Below, in pieces: positions 15,868 to 24,772 of a stretch of DNA of 64,000 nucleotides (positions are counted from its first letter, which is position 1; each line of letters begins with the position of its first letter). The stretch covers positions 5,518,001 to 5,582,000 of the forward strand of contig CAVTWI010000002.1 of assembly GCA_963738345.1 (NCBI GenBank), written 5' to 3'. Below the pieces are notes generated by a model that had not been told where the DNA came from, did not search any database, and worked only from the letters and a program-made list of their open reading frames with translations. The position numbers and the translations under genes were made by a program. The DNA comes from Bog-159 sp963738345 (lineage in GTDB: Bacteria; Acidobacteriota; Terriglobia; Bryobacterales; Bryobacteraceae).

Positions 15868-17082
15868 TTGGCTCGACCAGCGGTATTTATCGGGTCGTCA
15901 TCAGAGGGCAAGAAGTTTGCCCTTGCCGTCCAGACCGCATTAGAAGCCGATGCCGAGATCACCACATGGGATCAGGGTGTCTTTGCGCTTGGCCGAACGT
16001 TCATAGAGGCTCTCTTAGAAGCGACGGCGCGGTTCGATTTCGCCATCCTGCTACTTACACCGGATGACATCGTGCAATCAAGGTCTACTGAGTTAGCGAG
16101 CCCGCGTGACAACGTCCTTCTTGAGCTCGGTCTCTTCGTGGGTAAACTCGGGCGTGATCGGACCTTCATCCTTCAACAGCCAGGCTCCAGCATGAAAATT
16201 CCCACAGATCTCGCAGGAGTCGTAACGGGCCATTACGACTGGCCCAGGGCCGACATGAACCATAGGGCCGCCGTAGCAACGGCCAGTGAGGCCATCCGCG
16301 AAAAGATTCAGGCGTTGGGCAAGCGCGAGCATTCCGAGGAAGGCGTCTTCCTCGGCTTGGACCCGAAGCTCGTGGTCGAAAGCCACGGGAAACTTTCGGC
16401 CACAATAAACGGATGTGAAATCACGGCCGCCGTCGGGCGCATCGAGCATTTTCCGACTACCGCACAAACGGTGGTTGTTCTACCTTGTAACGAATACCTC
16501 GATGACGAGTGCGCTTATGACACCCGAAGCGCTCTGGGAGCTTACGTCAATAAAGTCTTCGCGCGAAATTCTGACGACTTTATTTCGCTCGTTAAAGGCG
16601 AGTGTGCAAAGAATCTAGGACCCGGAGCCGAACGTCAGAAGCGGGAACATGAGCGCGCCATCAGCTACGGCCCAGGAAGAGCTCTGCTAATTCAACATGC
16701 ACTTGACTCAGACGTACTGATAGCTCTTGTCTCGACGACAACGCAACGCGCCGGTCAAGGCCTTGTCGCCAAGAGTTCGTTCCTCTTCGAGGGAATGTGT
16801 GAGCTCGTGACCCGATTGGTTGATGAACGTCTAAACGAGATCGTGATGCCGACCCTCGGCGCAGGTCATCGCGGCATGGACCCTGCTACAGCATTTGTCA
16901 GTCTAGTACTGGCTCTTGCCGAGGCAATCAGATATGTGCCCGGACGACCAGTGAGAAACGCTACGATCATCCTTTTTAGAAAAGACCACACAAGCGATTG
17001 CGAGGTCGACTGGGTCGTTGTCCGTCGGGCCCTGGCGCTTGCCGCAGCACCCCGGCATCCTCAAGTTCAAAGGAATTTATAG
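15868..17082 (+). CDS. TIR-like (CAP12/PF10137-type) plus macro-like domain fusion protein
   Basis: 404 residues from a TTG at 15868, chosen because GGAGGAG at 15853-15859 lies 8 nt ahead; the in-frame TTG at 15850 would contain that ribosome site. Residues 5-145 form a nucleotide-binding TIR-like domain: AVFIGSSSEGKKFA, TTWDQGVF, FDFAILLLTPDD, then SPRDNVLLELGLFVGKLGRD with Glu86 in the catalytic position. Residues ~200-395 look like a macro domain of the Thoeris ThsA kind: VVVLPCNEYLDDECA at about 202-216 and PTLGAGHRG at 328-336. TIR domains of this group cleave NAD+, and macro domains bind ADP-ribose-like products, so enzyme and sensor seem joined in one chain. No cyclase gene is near. 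Base use is less GC-rich than the flanking genes. Function is inferred. Confidence 0.75.
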   Translation: MARPAVFIGSSSEGKKFALAVQTALEADAEITTWDQGVFALGRTFIEALLEATARFDFAILLLTPDDIVQSRSTELASPRDNVLLELGLFVGKLGRDRTFILQQPGSSMKIPTDLAGVVTGHYDWPRADMNHRAAVATASEAIREKIQALGKREHSEEGVFLGLDPKLVVESHGKLSATINGCEITAAVGRIEHFPTTAQTVVVLPCNEYLDDECAYDTRSALGAYVNKVFARNSDDFISLVKGECAKNLGPGAERQKREHERAISYGPGRALLIQHALDSDVLIALVSTTTQRAGQGLVAKSSFLFEGMCELVTRLVDERLNEIVMPTLGAGHRGMDPATAFVSLVLALAEAIRYVPGRPVRNATIILFRKDHTSDCEVDWVVVRRALALAAAPRHPQVQRNL

Positions 17083-17089
17083 CACAAAC

Positions 17090-17512
17090 ATGGATCCCTT
17101 CAATCTATCGAGATTCGTCCAGGCTCAGGAGCGCCAAATTGACATCGCCCGTGCCGAATTAAGAAGTGGGCGCAAATGTGGGCATTGGATGTGGTACATC
17201 TTTCCGCAGATGAAGGGGCTGGGAATTAGCGAGGCGGCGAATTATTATGGGATCTCATGCCGAGCGGAGGCCGCAGCATACCTCTCACACACTGTCTTGG
17301 GCCCGAGACTGGTCGAGTGTACGGAACTGGTCAATCTTGTAGGGTGCCGGTCGGCAGTTGATATATTCGGGTATCCGGATTGGCTCAAATTTCGATCGTC
17401 AGTGACACTATTCGCGGCGCTGAACTCGAAGGCGATTCCGTTCAAAAAGGCGCTGGATAAGTACTTTGCGGGAGAACCGGATCGGCGCACGCTCAGTCTT
17501 CTGCAAAGCTAG
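17090..17512 (+). CDS. DUF1810-family protein
   Basis: 140 residues from ATG 17090, 7 nt after the TIR-macro stop, with AAAGGA ahead; co-transcription is likely. The DUF1810 pattern is clear: FVQAQERQIDIARAELRSGR, KCGHWMWYIFPQMKGLG (the signature HWMWYIFPQ), then YLSHTVLGPRLVECTELVN and DIFGYPDWLKFRSSVTLFA. The family is small, cytosolic and alpha-helical with no established activity. Being tied to a TIR-macro gene suggests a role in nucleotide or ADP-ribose handling, or in controlling the TIR activity, but this is guilt by association. Confidence 0.85.
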   Translation: MDPFNLSRFVQAQERQIDIARAELRSGRKCGHWMWYIFPQMKGLGISEAANYYGISCRAEAAAYLSHTVLGPRLVECTELVNLVGCRSAVDIFGYPDWLKFRSSVTLFAALNSKAIPFKKALDKYFAGEPDRRTLSLLQS

Positions 17513-17741
17513 GTCTGGATTGTCGCAAAGACCCCGGAGCTAGCAGCGCAAGCAGACGCGAAATGTTGTTCGACAAGGGCTTGCGCCACACCTCCGGCTC
17601 AGTATTGCTGGCACATCGAGAAGTACTTGGCGTTAGACCATTCGCGATTGTCCCGTTCGTTCTGCATCCGCGCGGGAAGACGGTTTGCGTTATTTTCCAA
17701 AACAAGCGGGTGCGCGAAGCCGAATGTTACTATCGCAAAGG
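17513..17741. other. Gap between the TIR-DUF1810 unit and the rph operon
   Basis: No gene or clear terminator. Short plus-strand frames here lack ribosome sites. The promoter of the rph operon should lie in this stretch but no box stands out. Confidence 0.35.
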
Positions 17742-17882
17742 ATGGCGAAGTTCAAACCTGTAAAGTCGAAATCCAAGAAAAGCGTGGCGCCGCAGGGCGG
17801 TTTGCCATGCGTCATCCTGCTGGGTTCGGGTTTCGTTCTAGTGCTCTTTTTTCTCTACTTCGTGATGAAATATGCGAACTGA
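17742..17882 (+). CDS. Small single-span membrane protein
   Basis: 46 residues: a Lys-rich cytosolic start (MAKFKPVKSKSKKSVAPQGG) and one membrane span (LPCVILLGSGFVLVLFFLYFV) ending MKYAN. It overlaps the rph start by 11 nt, so it belongs to that transcript. Function unknown; the strong charge bias followed by one span and the coupling to rph make it a believable gene despite its size. Confidence 0.6.
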   Translation: MAKFKPVKSKSKKSVAPQGGLPCVILLGSGFVLVLFFLYFVMKYAN

Positions 17883-18591
17883 TCGCCGCGCTCCGGACCA
17901 GATGCGTCCGGTTGAAATTACTACCGGATTCCTGCAGACAGCGGAAGGCTCCGCGCTGATTACGGTGGGCAACACCCGCGTGCTTTGCGCGGCTACCGTG
18001 GAAGACTCCGTGCCACAGTTCCTGCGCGGGAGCGGAAAGGGATGGGTGACGGCGGAGTACTCGATGCTGCCGCGCGCCACCACCAAGCGCACGCCGCGCG
18101 AGGTGAACAAGGGCAAGCCATCGGGGCGCACGCACGAGATCCAACGGTTGATCGGGCGCTCGCTGCGCGCGGTGGTGGACCAGTCGCTGATGGGCGAGCG
18201 CACCATTACGCTCGATTGCGACGTGGTGCAGGCGGATGGCGGTACGCGCACGGCTTCGGTGACAGGGGCGTTCGTTGCCCTGGCACTGGCGTTGCAGCAG
18301 TGCGTGAAATACGGCATGATCAAGCGCCTGCCGCTTACGGACTACGTGGCCGCCACCAGCGTGGGCATTCTGGCTGGCGAACCGATGATGGATCTGTGCT
18401 ACGAGGAAGACTCGCAGGCGGCCGTGGATATGAACGTGGTGATGACGGGCACGGGCCGCTTTGTCGAGGTGCAGGCTACCGCCGAGCGGCATGCGTTCGA
18501 CGACGAACAGATGGCGCGGATGCTGGGACTGGCGCGGTCGGGAATCGCCGAGCTAATCGAAATTCAGAAGAAGGTGGTACGGCTGTCGTGA
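17872..18591 (+). CDS. rph: Ribonuclease PH
   Basis: 239 residues, full length for RNase PH (usually about 240). It trims tRNA 3' ends by phosphorolysis as a ring of six in the cytosol. Signature stretches: GNTRVLCAATVEDSVPQFLR, GWVTAEYSMLPRAT, the phosphate-site GRTHEIQRLIGRSLRAV and TLDCDVVQADGGTRTAS, then DLCYEEDSQAAVDMNVVMTG. The start at 17872 overlaps the upstream small gene; an inner ATG (MRPVEITTGF) is possible. Its TGA overlaps the rdgB GTG. Confidence 0.97.
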   Translation: MRTDRRAPDQMRPVEITTGFLQTAEGSALITVGNTRVLCAATVEDSVPQFLRGSGKGWVTAEYSMLPRATTKRTPREVNKGKPSGRTHEIQRLIGRSLRAVVDQSLMGERTITLDCDVVQADGGTRTASVTGAFVALALALQQCVKYGMIKRLPLTDYVAATSVGILAGEPMMDLCYEEDSQAAVDMNVVMTGTGRFVEVQATAERHAFDDEQMARMLGLARSGIAELIEIQKKVVRLS

Positions 18592-19172
18592 CCATTTACT
18601 GTGCTACGGGCAATCCGGGCAAGTTGCGCGAATTTCGCCTGGCGGCGGAGTTGGGCGGCATTCGGGTTGAAACGGTACCCGGCTTGGCGGGCCTGCCGCC
18701 GTGCGAAGAGACCGGCGCCACGTTCGAAGCCAACGCGATTCTGAAGGCGGAGTATTACGGCAAGCATGCGCCGGGTTTGTTGTTTGCGGACGATTCCGGG
18801 CTGGAAGTGGATGCGCTGAAGGGCGCGCCGGGAGTTTATTCCGCACGGTTCGCCGGGGCCGGGGCGAGCGATGCGGCCAATAACGAATTGCTGTTGGACA
18901 AATTGCGCGGCGTGCACGATCGCACCGCGCGATTTGTTTGCGTGGTTGCGCTGGTGGATTCGGGGCGACTGGTGCGGACTTTCCGCGGCGCGGTGGAAGG
19001 GCAGATCCTGGAGGCGGCGCGGGGGGGGAACGGGTTCGGCTACGATCCGCTATTTTTCTATCCGCCGTTCCGGTGTTCGTTCGGCGAGGCCTCGGCGGCG
19101 CGAAAGCTTACAGTTAGCCATCGCGGCGCGGCACTGACGGCGATGTTTCGATATTTAACGAGTGCTCGCTAG
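18588..19172 (+). CDS. rdgB: dITP/XTP pyrophosphatase (RdgB/HAM1)
   Basis: 194 residues from the GTG at 18588 (overlap GTGA with rph). House-cleaning enzyme that converts non-canonical purine triphosphates (dITP, XTP) to monophosphates. ATGNPGKLREF is the substrate-binding opening, FADDSGLEVDAL carries the metal-binding acids, and GGNGFGYDPLFFYP and KLTVSHRGAAL are the family's later motifs. The same frame is open far upstream inside rph but that part is a shadow. The rph-rdgB coupling is common in bacteria. Confidence 0.97.
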   Translation: MTIYCATGNPGKLREFRLAAELGGIRVETVPGLAGLPPCEETGATFEANAILKAEYYGKHAPGLLFADDSGLEVDALKGAPGVYSARFAGAGASDAANNELLLDKLRGVHDRTARFVCVVALVDSGRLVRTFRGAVEGQILEAARGGNGFGYDPLFFYPPFRCSFGEASAARKLTVSHRGAALTAMFRYLTSAR

Positions 19173-19198
19173 GTTAAAATTAACTTAGAAGCCTTTCC

Positions 19199-20197
19199 GT
19201 GGATGCCTCCCCATTAGTCGACTCGTACGGCCGCGTGCATACCAACTTGCGGGTCAGCGTGACTGACCGCTGCAATATCCGGTGTTTCTATTGCATGCCG
19301 GAAGAAGGCGTCAAGTTCGTCGCACGCGAGGAGATTCTCAGCTTCGAAGAGATCGAGCGATTCGTGCGGATCGCGGCGCGGATGGGCGTCAACAAGGTGC
19401 GGGTGACCGGCGGGGAACCCCTGGTGCGGCGCGATCTGCCGGTACTCATCCGCCAACTGGCCGGCATTCCCGGCATCCAAGATTTAGCTCTCACAACGAA
19501 TGGCGTCCAATTGGCTGAACTTGCCGAACCGCTGTACGAGGCCGGTTTGCGCCGGCTGAATGTGCATCTGGATACGCTCGACCGCGAGCGCTTCCGCCAG
19601 ATTACGCGGCGGGACGACCTGGAGAAAGTGCTGGAAGGCATCGCGGTCGCGAAAAAACTGGGCTTTGGGCCGATCAAGTTGAATGCGGTGGCGGTGAAGA
19701 ACCTGGTGGAGCCGGACATCGTGCCGTTGGCGCGGTACGGGCGGGAGAACGGATTCGAGGTACGGTACATCGAGTTCATGCCGCTCGACGCGCAGCAACT
19801 TTGGGATCGCAGCAAGGTTCTGCTGGCTGACGATATGATCCGGATGTTGTCGAGCGAGATTGCGCCGCTGGTTCCGATTCCCGATCCGGACCCGAGGGCG
19901 CCGGCGCTCGAATACCGCTTTGCCGACGGTATCGGGCGGGTGGGCTTCATTGCGTCGGTGAGCCGGCCGTTCTGCCTGAATTGCAATCGCCTGCGCCTGA
20001 CGTCGGATGGCAAGCTGCGGTATTGCCTGTTCGCCATCGAGGAAGATGACGTGAAAGGGTTGCTGCGCGGTGGAGCGACGGACGCGGAGATTGCGGCGGT
20101 GATCCGGCGCAATGTGGCGGGCAAGTGGGAAGGGCACGAGATCAACACCACGCGCTTTGTGGCGCCGCCGCGGCCGATGTACTCTATTGGCGGCTAG
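19199..20197 (+). CDS. moaA: GTP 3',8-cyclase MoaA
   Basis: 332 residues, GTG start. Radical SAM enzyme of molybdenum-cofactor synthesis that, with MoaC, makes cyclic pyranopterin monophosphate from GTP. The SAM cluster motif is CNIRCFYC (Cys25, 29, 32), then VRVTGGEPLVRRDL; the second cluster is FCLNCNRLRLTSDGKLRYC. The C-terminus ends in Gly-Gly, needed for activity in MoaA. No other moa gene is in view. It ends 14 nt inside the convergent GH115 gene's end. Confidence 0.97.
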   Translation: MDASPLVDSYGRVHTNLRVSVTDRCNIRCFYCMPEEGVKFVAREEILSFEEIERFVRIAARMGVNKVRVTGGEPLVRRDLPVLIRQLAGIPGIQDLALTTNGVQLAELAEPLYEAGLRRLNVHLDTLDRERFRQITRRDDLEKVLEGIAVAKKLGFGPIKLNAVAVKNLVEPDIVPLARYGRENGFEVRYIEFMPLDAQQLWDRSKVLLADDMIRMLSSEIAPLVPIPDPDPRAPALEYRFADGIGRVGFIASVSRPFCLNCNRLRLTSDGKLRYCLFAIEEDDVKGLLRGGATDAEIAAVIRRNVAGKWEGHEINTTRFVAPPRPMYSIGG

Positions 20198-22970
20198 ACG
20201 GCGCGCGATAGCTTTCGGGCGGGCCCAGGTAACTGGGTTTCAAGCCGCCTAGATCCACCACAATCTTCTGCAAGACGATGCCCGGGTCGACCATCCAGAA
20301 TTTCAGTGTGTGATAGCCGGAACCGGTTAGGACGTGATGGGAAACGATGGTGCGGACGCTATCCTTCACAGATTCCTGCCAGGCGTGCTGCGAATTGCCG
20401 GCGAGGGCATCGACGACCTGGGGCGGCTGATCGTCGAACGCAATGGCGAAACGCAATCCACGGCCGGGCACGAAGTTTAGGGTGGGCGCGACGATCGCAT
20501 TGACCTGGATTTTGCCTGGATCGAACAAATACATTCGATATTCAAGGGAGGGGGCCGCTTGCGGGGGGGGGATACTGGCGGCGGTGCAGGGGAAGATCGC
20601 CATAGAGGAAAGGGTGCGGCCGTAGTCCGCGATCTCGTCCCAGTGGACGGGGCCGGCGGCGGTCTTCCGGGTGTAGTGGGCGGCCTCGATCGAGACATAA
20701 CCATCCGCCTCGACGAACCCGCGCAGGTTTTCGCGAGTGACGTCTTTGGGGCGGAAGGCGTTCACTTTCACTACCGAACCGGCGACGCTCACGGAGCCTT
20801 CGGTTGAGCCCAAGGGCGCTTTGTTCCAGTCGATACTGACGTCGATGCGGCCGTCTTGCTGGAGCGTCCCGCTGGCGTGGGTCAGGACGATCCAGGGGGC
20901 CGTGGCGGTGGCGGAGAATTCGGCGGGCGCGCCACCGCGATTGAAGATTTCGATATCGCGATGCTGGCGGTTGAATGCATCGAACTGGAGTGCTGATGGC
21001 GCGACGCCGACGCTGCCGGTGGCCGGCACGGGAATCTCGGAGATGGCGGGCATGGCATTCACGTCGGGCTGCTGCCAGCCGGTGTAGCCGATGTGGGTCT
21101 GGTCCATCATGTGGTCCCACTTGCCGTTGGCCAGCGTGTGATTGTAGGTGGCGGACCAATCGGCGTCGGCCTGAAACAACTCGCGGACGCGCGCGGCGTA
21201 GCTGTTGGCGCTGGCGCGGCCCTGCCTCGCGTAGAGATGGTTTTTGGCGGCCGCGATGTACATCTCGTTGACGATGGCGCAGGCTTTGACGGGGTAGAGC
21301 ACTAATTCAAAGAAGGCATCGCGGGCGTTGGCGGGGAGCTTGGCGTACAGATTTTCGGCGCGCGCGGTGAGGGCCTTCCAATCGGCCAGGACGGTGTCGG
21401 CCTCGTTATAGTTTTCCAGGCTGAAGGTGCCGGGCTCCAGCAGTTCGGGCTTTCGCCGGCCATTGTACTTGGTGTATTGGGCGACCATACTGGCAATCTC
21501 GGCGGCGTGCGCCGGTCCAAATTCACGCTCCGCCCAGAGCTTGCCGAATTCGCCGATCTTGTCGTGCGGCCAGCGCTGCGGATTCCAGGCCAGGCTCAGG
21601 AAATATTCGATGGGGAACTCCATGGGCTTCAAGTCGCCCACGTTCACGATCCAGATGCGGCGCGCATCGTACTGGTAGGCGAGATTCATCTGCTCCCACA
21701 CCTTGGTGATGGGGATGGTGTTGAGCCACTTGTAATTGCGGGGATCGCCTACGTAATCGAAGTGATAATAGATGCCGGCGCCACCGCTTCGCTTGCGCTC
21801 GTCGGCAGTGGGCAGGCGGCGGACGTTGCCCCAGTTATCGTCGCACCAGAGCAGGGTCACGTCGTCGGGCACGCGCATGCCGGCGTCGTAGTAAGCCTGC
21901 ACCTCTTTATATAGGGCCCAATCCTGGGGAACTTTTGAAAGGTCGGGGCCGATGCGTTTGGCCAGGATCTCGCGCTGGTCGGCGACGATTTTTTCGAGCA
22001 GGGTTTTGTTGGCTTCGAGATCGCCATTGGCGGCCATGGGCATGTCGCCATCGCCGCGCATGCCAATGGTGACGATGCTCTCGTAGTCCTTATTCCGCTC
22101 GATACCGGCGTCCCAAAAGGCATGCAGGATATCGGGATTGGTGGCGTAGTTCCAGGGGCCCTTGCCGTGGCGCTTCCACTCCTGCTGCGCGCGGAGCATG
22201 GGTTCGTGGTGGGAGGTGCCCATGACGATGCCATACTCGTCCGCCAGTTTGGGATTCAGCGGATCGTCTTCGTTGAAGGCGCTGCCCCACATGGCCGGCC
22301 ACAGGTAGTTGCCTTTCAGGCGGAGGATCAGTTCGAAAACCTTGACGTAGAAGTTATGGTTGTAGCCGCCAAATTTTTCGCGAGTCCAACCGGAGAGCGA
22401 GGGCGCTTCGTCGTTCAGGAAAATGCCGCGGTATTTAACGGCGGGCTCGCCTTGGGTGAAACGGCCGGGCTTCACGAACAGGTTGTCGTGGTGGGCAACC
22501 GGCACGTCGGCCCACCAATACCAGGGCGAAACGCCGATTTGTTCAGACAGATCGTAGATGCCGTAGATGGCGCCGCGCTTGTCGCTGCCGGCGATCACCA
22601 GCGCATGGGGCGCCGATTGGATGAGGAAGGTTTCCCACTTGCCCGCGAGCGCGCGGGTATCAGCCAAGCGCTTGACCAGCGGGCTCTTTTCGATGGAACC
22701 GATCACGATGGCGTGGGCGGCGGAACTGGGAGCATCGTGGGTGATGGCGGGAGTGCAGCCTGTCACGCGAGCGATATCGGCCTGCAAATCGGCAGCGGCG
22801 CGGAGGATGCCGGGATAGTCTCCGGGGTCGACGTAGATAGCCGCGCAGACGCCGGAACGGGCGATGGGAAAGCCGCCCGGCCGCGCTTCTGTTTCCACAT
22901 ACGGAGGCTGCCCCAGCGCCATTAACGCGTGGGGCAGGAGGAGCAGACCAAGCAGCCGGGAAAATCGCAT
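20184..22970 (-). CDS. Secreted GH115-family alpha-glucuronidase-like glycoside hydrolase
   Basis: 928 residues with a signal peptide (MRFSRLLGLLLLPHALMALG). Motifs of GH115: ALVIAGSDKRGAIYGIYDLS with VSPWYWWADVPV, VKYRGIFLNDEAPSLSGW, LKGNYLWPAMWGSAFNEDDP, GTSHHEPMLRAQQEW and VTIGMRGDGDMPM; a middle alpha/beta barrel to about residue 520, a helical part (NARDAFFELVLYPVKA) and a C-terminal beta-sandwich after ~640. Known members release (methyl)glucuronic acid side chains from glucuronoxylan or arabinogalactan. It is 27 nt downstream of the carboxylesterase gene on the same strand, so the two likely form a polysaccharide-degrading pair. Confidence 0.9.
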   Translation of the reverse strand: MRFSRLLGLLLLPHALMALGQPPYVETEARPGGFPIARSGVCAAIYVDPGDYPGILRAAADLQADIARVTGCTPAITHDAPSSAAHAIVIGSIEKSPLVKRLADTRALAGKWETFLIQSAPHALVIAGSDKRGAIYGIYDLSEQIGVSPWYWWADVPVAHHDNLFVKPGRFTQGEPAVKYRGIFLNDEAPSLSGWTREKFGGYNHNFYVKVFELILRLKGNYLWPAMWGSAFNEDDPLNPKLADEYGIVMGTSHHEPMLRAQQEWKRHGKGPWNYATNPDILHAFWDAGIERNKDYESIVTIGMRGDGDMPMAANGDLEANKTLLEKIVADQREILAKRIGPDLSKVPQDWALYKEVQAYYDAGMRVPDDVTLLWCDDNWGNVRRLPTADERKRSGGAGIYYHFDYVGDPRNYKWLNTIPITKVWEQMNLAYQYDARRIWIVNVGDLKPMEFPIEYFLSLAWNPQRWPHDKIGEFGKLWAEREFGPAHAAEIASMVAQYTKYNGRRKPELLEPGTFSLENYNEADTVLADWKALTARAENLYAKLPANARDAFFELVLYPVKACAIVNEMYIAAAKNHLYARQGRASANSYAARVRELFQADADWSATYNHTLANGKWDHMMDQTHIGYTGWQQPDVNAMPAISEIPVPATGSVGVAPSALQFDAFNRQHRDIEIFNRGGAPAEFSATATAPWIVLTHASGTLQQDGRIDVSIDWNKAPLGSTEGSVSVAGSVVKVNAFRPKDVTRENLRGFVEADGYVSIEAAHYTRKTAAGPVHWDEIADYGRTLSSMAIFPCTAASIPPPQAAPSLEYRMYLFDPGKIQVNAIVAPTLNFVPGRGLRFAIAFDDQPPQVVDALAGNSQHAWQESVKDSVRTIVSHHVLTGSGYHTLKFWMVDPGIVLQKIVVDLGGLKPSYLGPPESYRAPSSRQ

Positions 22971-22997
22971 CGCGCGTTTCGCCTTATGGGTTACACC

Positions 22998-24539
22998 TTA
23001 CTGCTTGTCGAGGAATTCGTAGCGGGCCCGATGGTCATCGGGGGCGACGTGCGAGGTGGCATCCAGATGCATAACCGGATAGCCGGCCTGCGCGGTGTAG
23101 GCGGGCCATTTCGGCAGGCCGGGGCCATTGGGATCGCCGGTTTTCGCGAAGTTGGACCAATAGGTGGACATCTGGTCGGACAGCGCTTTGTCTTCCGGAC
23201 GCCAGGGCAGGTCCTTCGAGGCCAACGCGCCGAAGACGAACTCGATCTCGGCGGAATGGTAGGCGCCATGCGGCCCTTCGCCATCGGCGGGCGGTTTCAA
23301 GGGCGCGGGCGGCGCATCGTCGAACTGGTAGCGATAGAGCGTGGAGCCGCCGGTAGCGCCTTGCATTTCCAGCCACTTCCAGGTGGAGAAGGCGATGAAC
23401 TGGTCGCCCGAAAGGTCCTGCGCGGACCGTACGGCTTGCTCGTCGGTCGCGGCCGGATACAGTTTCAAGAAGTCGGCGCTTTTATCGCCGTAATGCTTTT
23501 GGGCATAGGCGGCGAAGTTGGCAGCGGTTTGCGGGTCTTTTTCGAAGATACTGCCGGCGCCGCCCTCGTCATGATTCCACCCCGCCAGCAGCGCCACGTG
23601 GCTTTGCTTGCCGGCGGCGTAGATGTCGCGCACGCTTTGGGGGAGGAAGTAGCCGTCGATGTTGGGCGCGAACCAGATTTCTTTTTGCTTAGCGGCGGCG
23701 TCCATCAACGCGGCGGCGGGTTTGGCGCGGAGATCGGCCAGGGAATGTGCGCCGATCGATTCGGCGAATTTGGTGCCGGTGGCTTCGCTGGCGGCGAGGG
23801 ATTCGAGCGGCAGGGTGGTGCTGAAGTATGCGCCACTCTCGCCGATGGCGCGATGGAACAGGCCTTGCGCCAAGGGGGCGGCCATCAGCGCGCTGACCGA
23901 AAACGATCCGGCGGATTCACCGAAGATGGTGACGTTGGCGGGGTCGCCGCCGAAGCTAGAGATGTTCTTGTGTACCCATTCGAGGGCGGCCACCTGGTCG
24001 AGCAATCCGTAGTTGCCGGCGGCGTTGCGGTCCGACTCTTTGGCCAGTTCGGCAGTGGCGAAGAAGCCGAAGACGTTGAGGCGATAGTTCATGCTGACCA
24101 CCACGACGCCTTTTTTGGCCAAATTCTGGCCGTTCTGGCGGCCTTCCGAGGTGGCGCCTGCGCCGAAACCGCCGCCATAGACCCACACCATCACGGGAAG
24201 GTGGGCTTTGGCGGATGGGGCGGGGGTCCAGACATTCAGGTAGAGGCAGTCTTCGCTGGGGCCGCTGTCATGGAACTGCATGTCGCTGTAAATGCTGGCC
24301 TGCATGCAGCGTGCGCCGAATTCGGTGGCAGCACGTACGCCTTTCCAGCGGGGGGCGGGTTTGGGCGCTTTCCAGCGGAGGTCGCCCACGGGCGGGGCGG
24401 CGTAGGGGATGCCTTTGAAGGCTACCACGCCAGCGGAGGGAGTGCCCTTGAGTTGGCCGGTTTCCACTTTAACGAGGTCCGGGACGCCGGCAGGCAGCAG
24501 GGCCGCGGACAGGCAGAACAAAATCAGCTTACGAGGCAT
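22998..24539 (-). CDS. Secreted type-B carboxylesterase
   Basis: 513 residues with signal peptide (MPRKLILFCLSAALLPAG). Alpha/beta hydrolase of the carboxylesterase/lipase type B group: VKVETGQLKGTPSAGVVAFK, GIPYAAPPVGDLRW, SEDCLYLNVWTP, the oxyanion-hole WVYGGGFGAG, and the nucleophile elbow FGESAGSFS (Ser about residue 208). The acid (Glu/Asp) and His lie later (HDEGGAGSIF, PHGAYHSAEIEFVFG). Upstream partner of the GH115 gene, so an ester on plant or microbial polysaccharide is a reasonable substrate; a generic esterase role is equally possible. Confidence 0.9.
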   Translation of the reverse strand: MPRKLILFCLSAALLPAGVPDLVKVETGQLKGTPSAGVVAFKGIPYAAPPVGDLRWKAPKPAPRWKGVRAATEFGARCMQASIYSDMQFHDSGPSEDCLYLNVWTPAPSAKAHLPVMVWVYGGGFGAGATSEGRQNGQNLAKKGVVVVSMNYRLNVFGFFATAELAKESDRNAAGNYGLLDQVAALEWVHKNISSFGGDPANVTIFGESAGSFSVSALMAAPLAQGLFHRAIGESGAYFSTTLPLESLAASEATGTKFAESIGAHSLADLRAKPAAALMDAAAKQKEIWFAPNIDGYFLPQSVRDIYAAGKQSHVALLAGWNHDEGGAGSIFEKDPQTAANFAAYAQKHYGDKSADFLKLYPAATDEQAVRSAQDLSGDQFIAFSTWKWLEMQGATGGSTLYRYQFDDAPPAPLKPPADGEGPHGAYHSAEIEFVFGALASKDLPWRPEDKALSDQMSTYWSNFAKTGDPNGPGLPKWPAYTAQAGYPVMHLDATSHVAPDDHRARYEFLDKQ

Positions 24540-24772
24540 GCATAATACTGTAACGCCGGGGCGGGGACGGCGGGAGCGCGAACGCAGCCCGCGCTACCGA
24601 TGCTGTTCCGATACAACCTTGGCAACGTCAATTTGGCCCGGCGGTCCTCCAGTGGGTTTACGAGAAGAAGCTGCCAGGTGAGCGGTCGCCGCATTGCCTA
24701 CCGATGCGGAGCTTTAAGGCCGCCGCCGGACGACGTGACTCATGCGCTCGTTCGCCAGCGATTGCGGGGGTC
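24540..24772. other. Intergenic gap before the coiled-coil gene
   Basis: Contains a GC-rich start (GCCGGGGCGGGGACGGCGGG) and no gene. It should hold the promoter for the carboxylesterase-GH115 pair, but I see no clear boxes. Confidence 0.3.

Noticed and set aside
15868..17082. TIR protein as effector of a CBASS or Pycsar system
   Set aside because: No nucleotide cyclase (CD-NTase or PycC) gene lies nearby; the macro-like C-terminus points to a different way of sensing.
17985..18587. Upstream extension of the rdgB frame, suggesting a 395-residue protein
   Set aside because: The part before 18588 lies inside rph in another frame and is low-complexity; the GTG at 18588 gives the standard RdgB start.
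22929..24545. 538-codon open frame on the plus strand
   Set aside because: It is the antisense of the carboxylesterase, whose signal peptide and Ser-nucleophile motif are clear; the plus-strand translation is Gly/Ala/Arg-rich with no motif.
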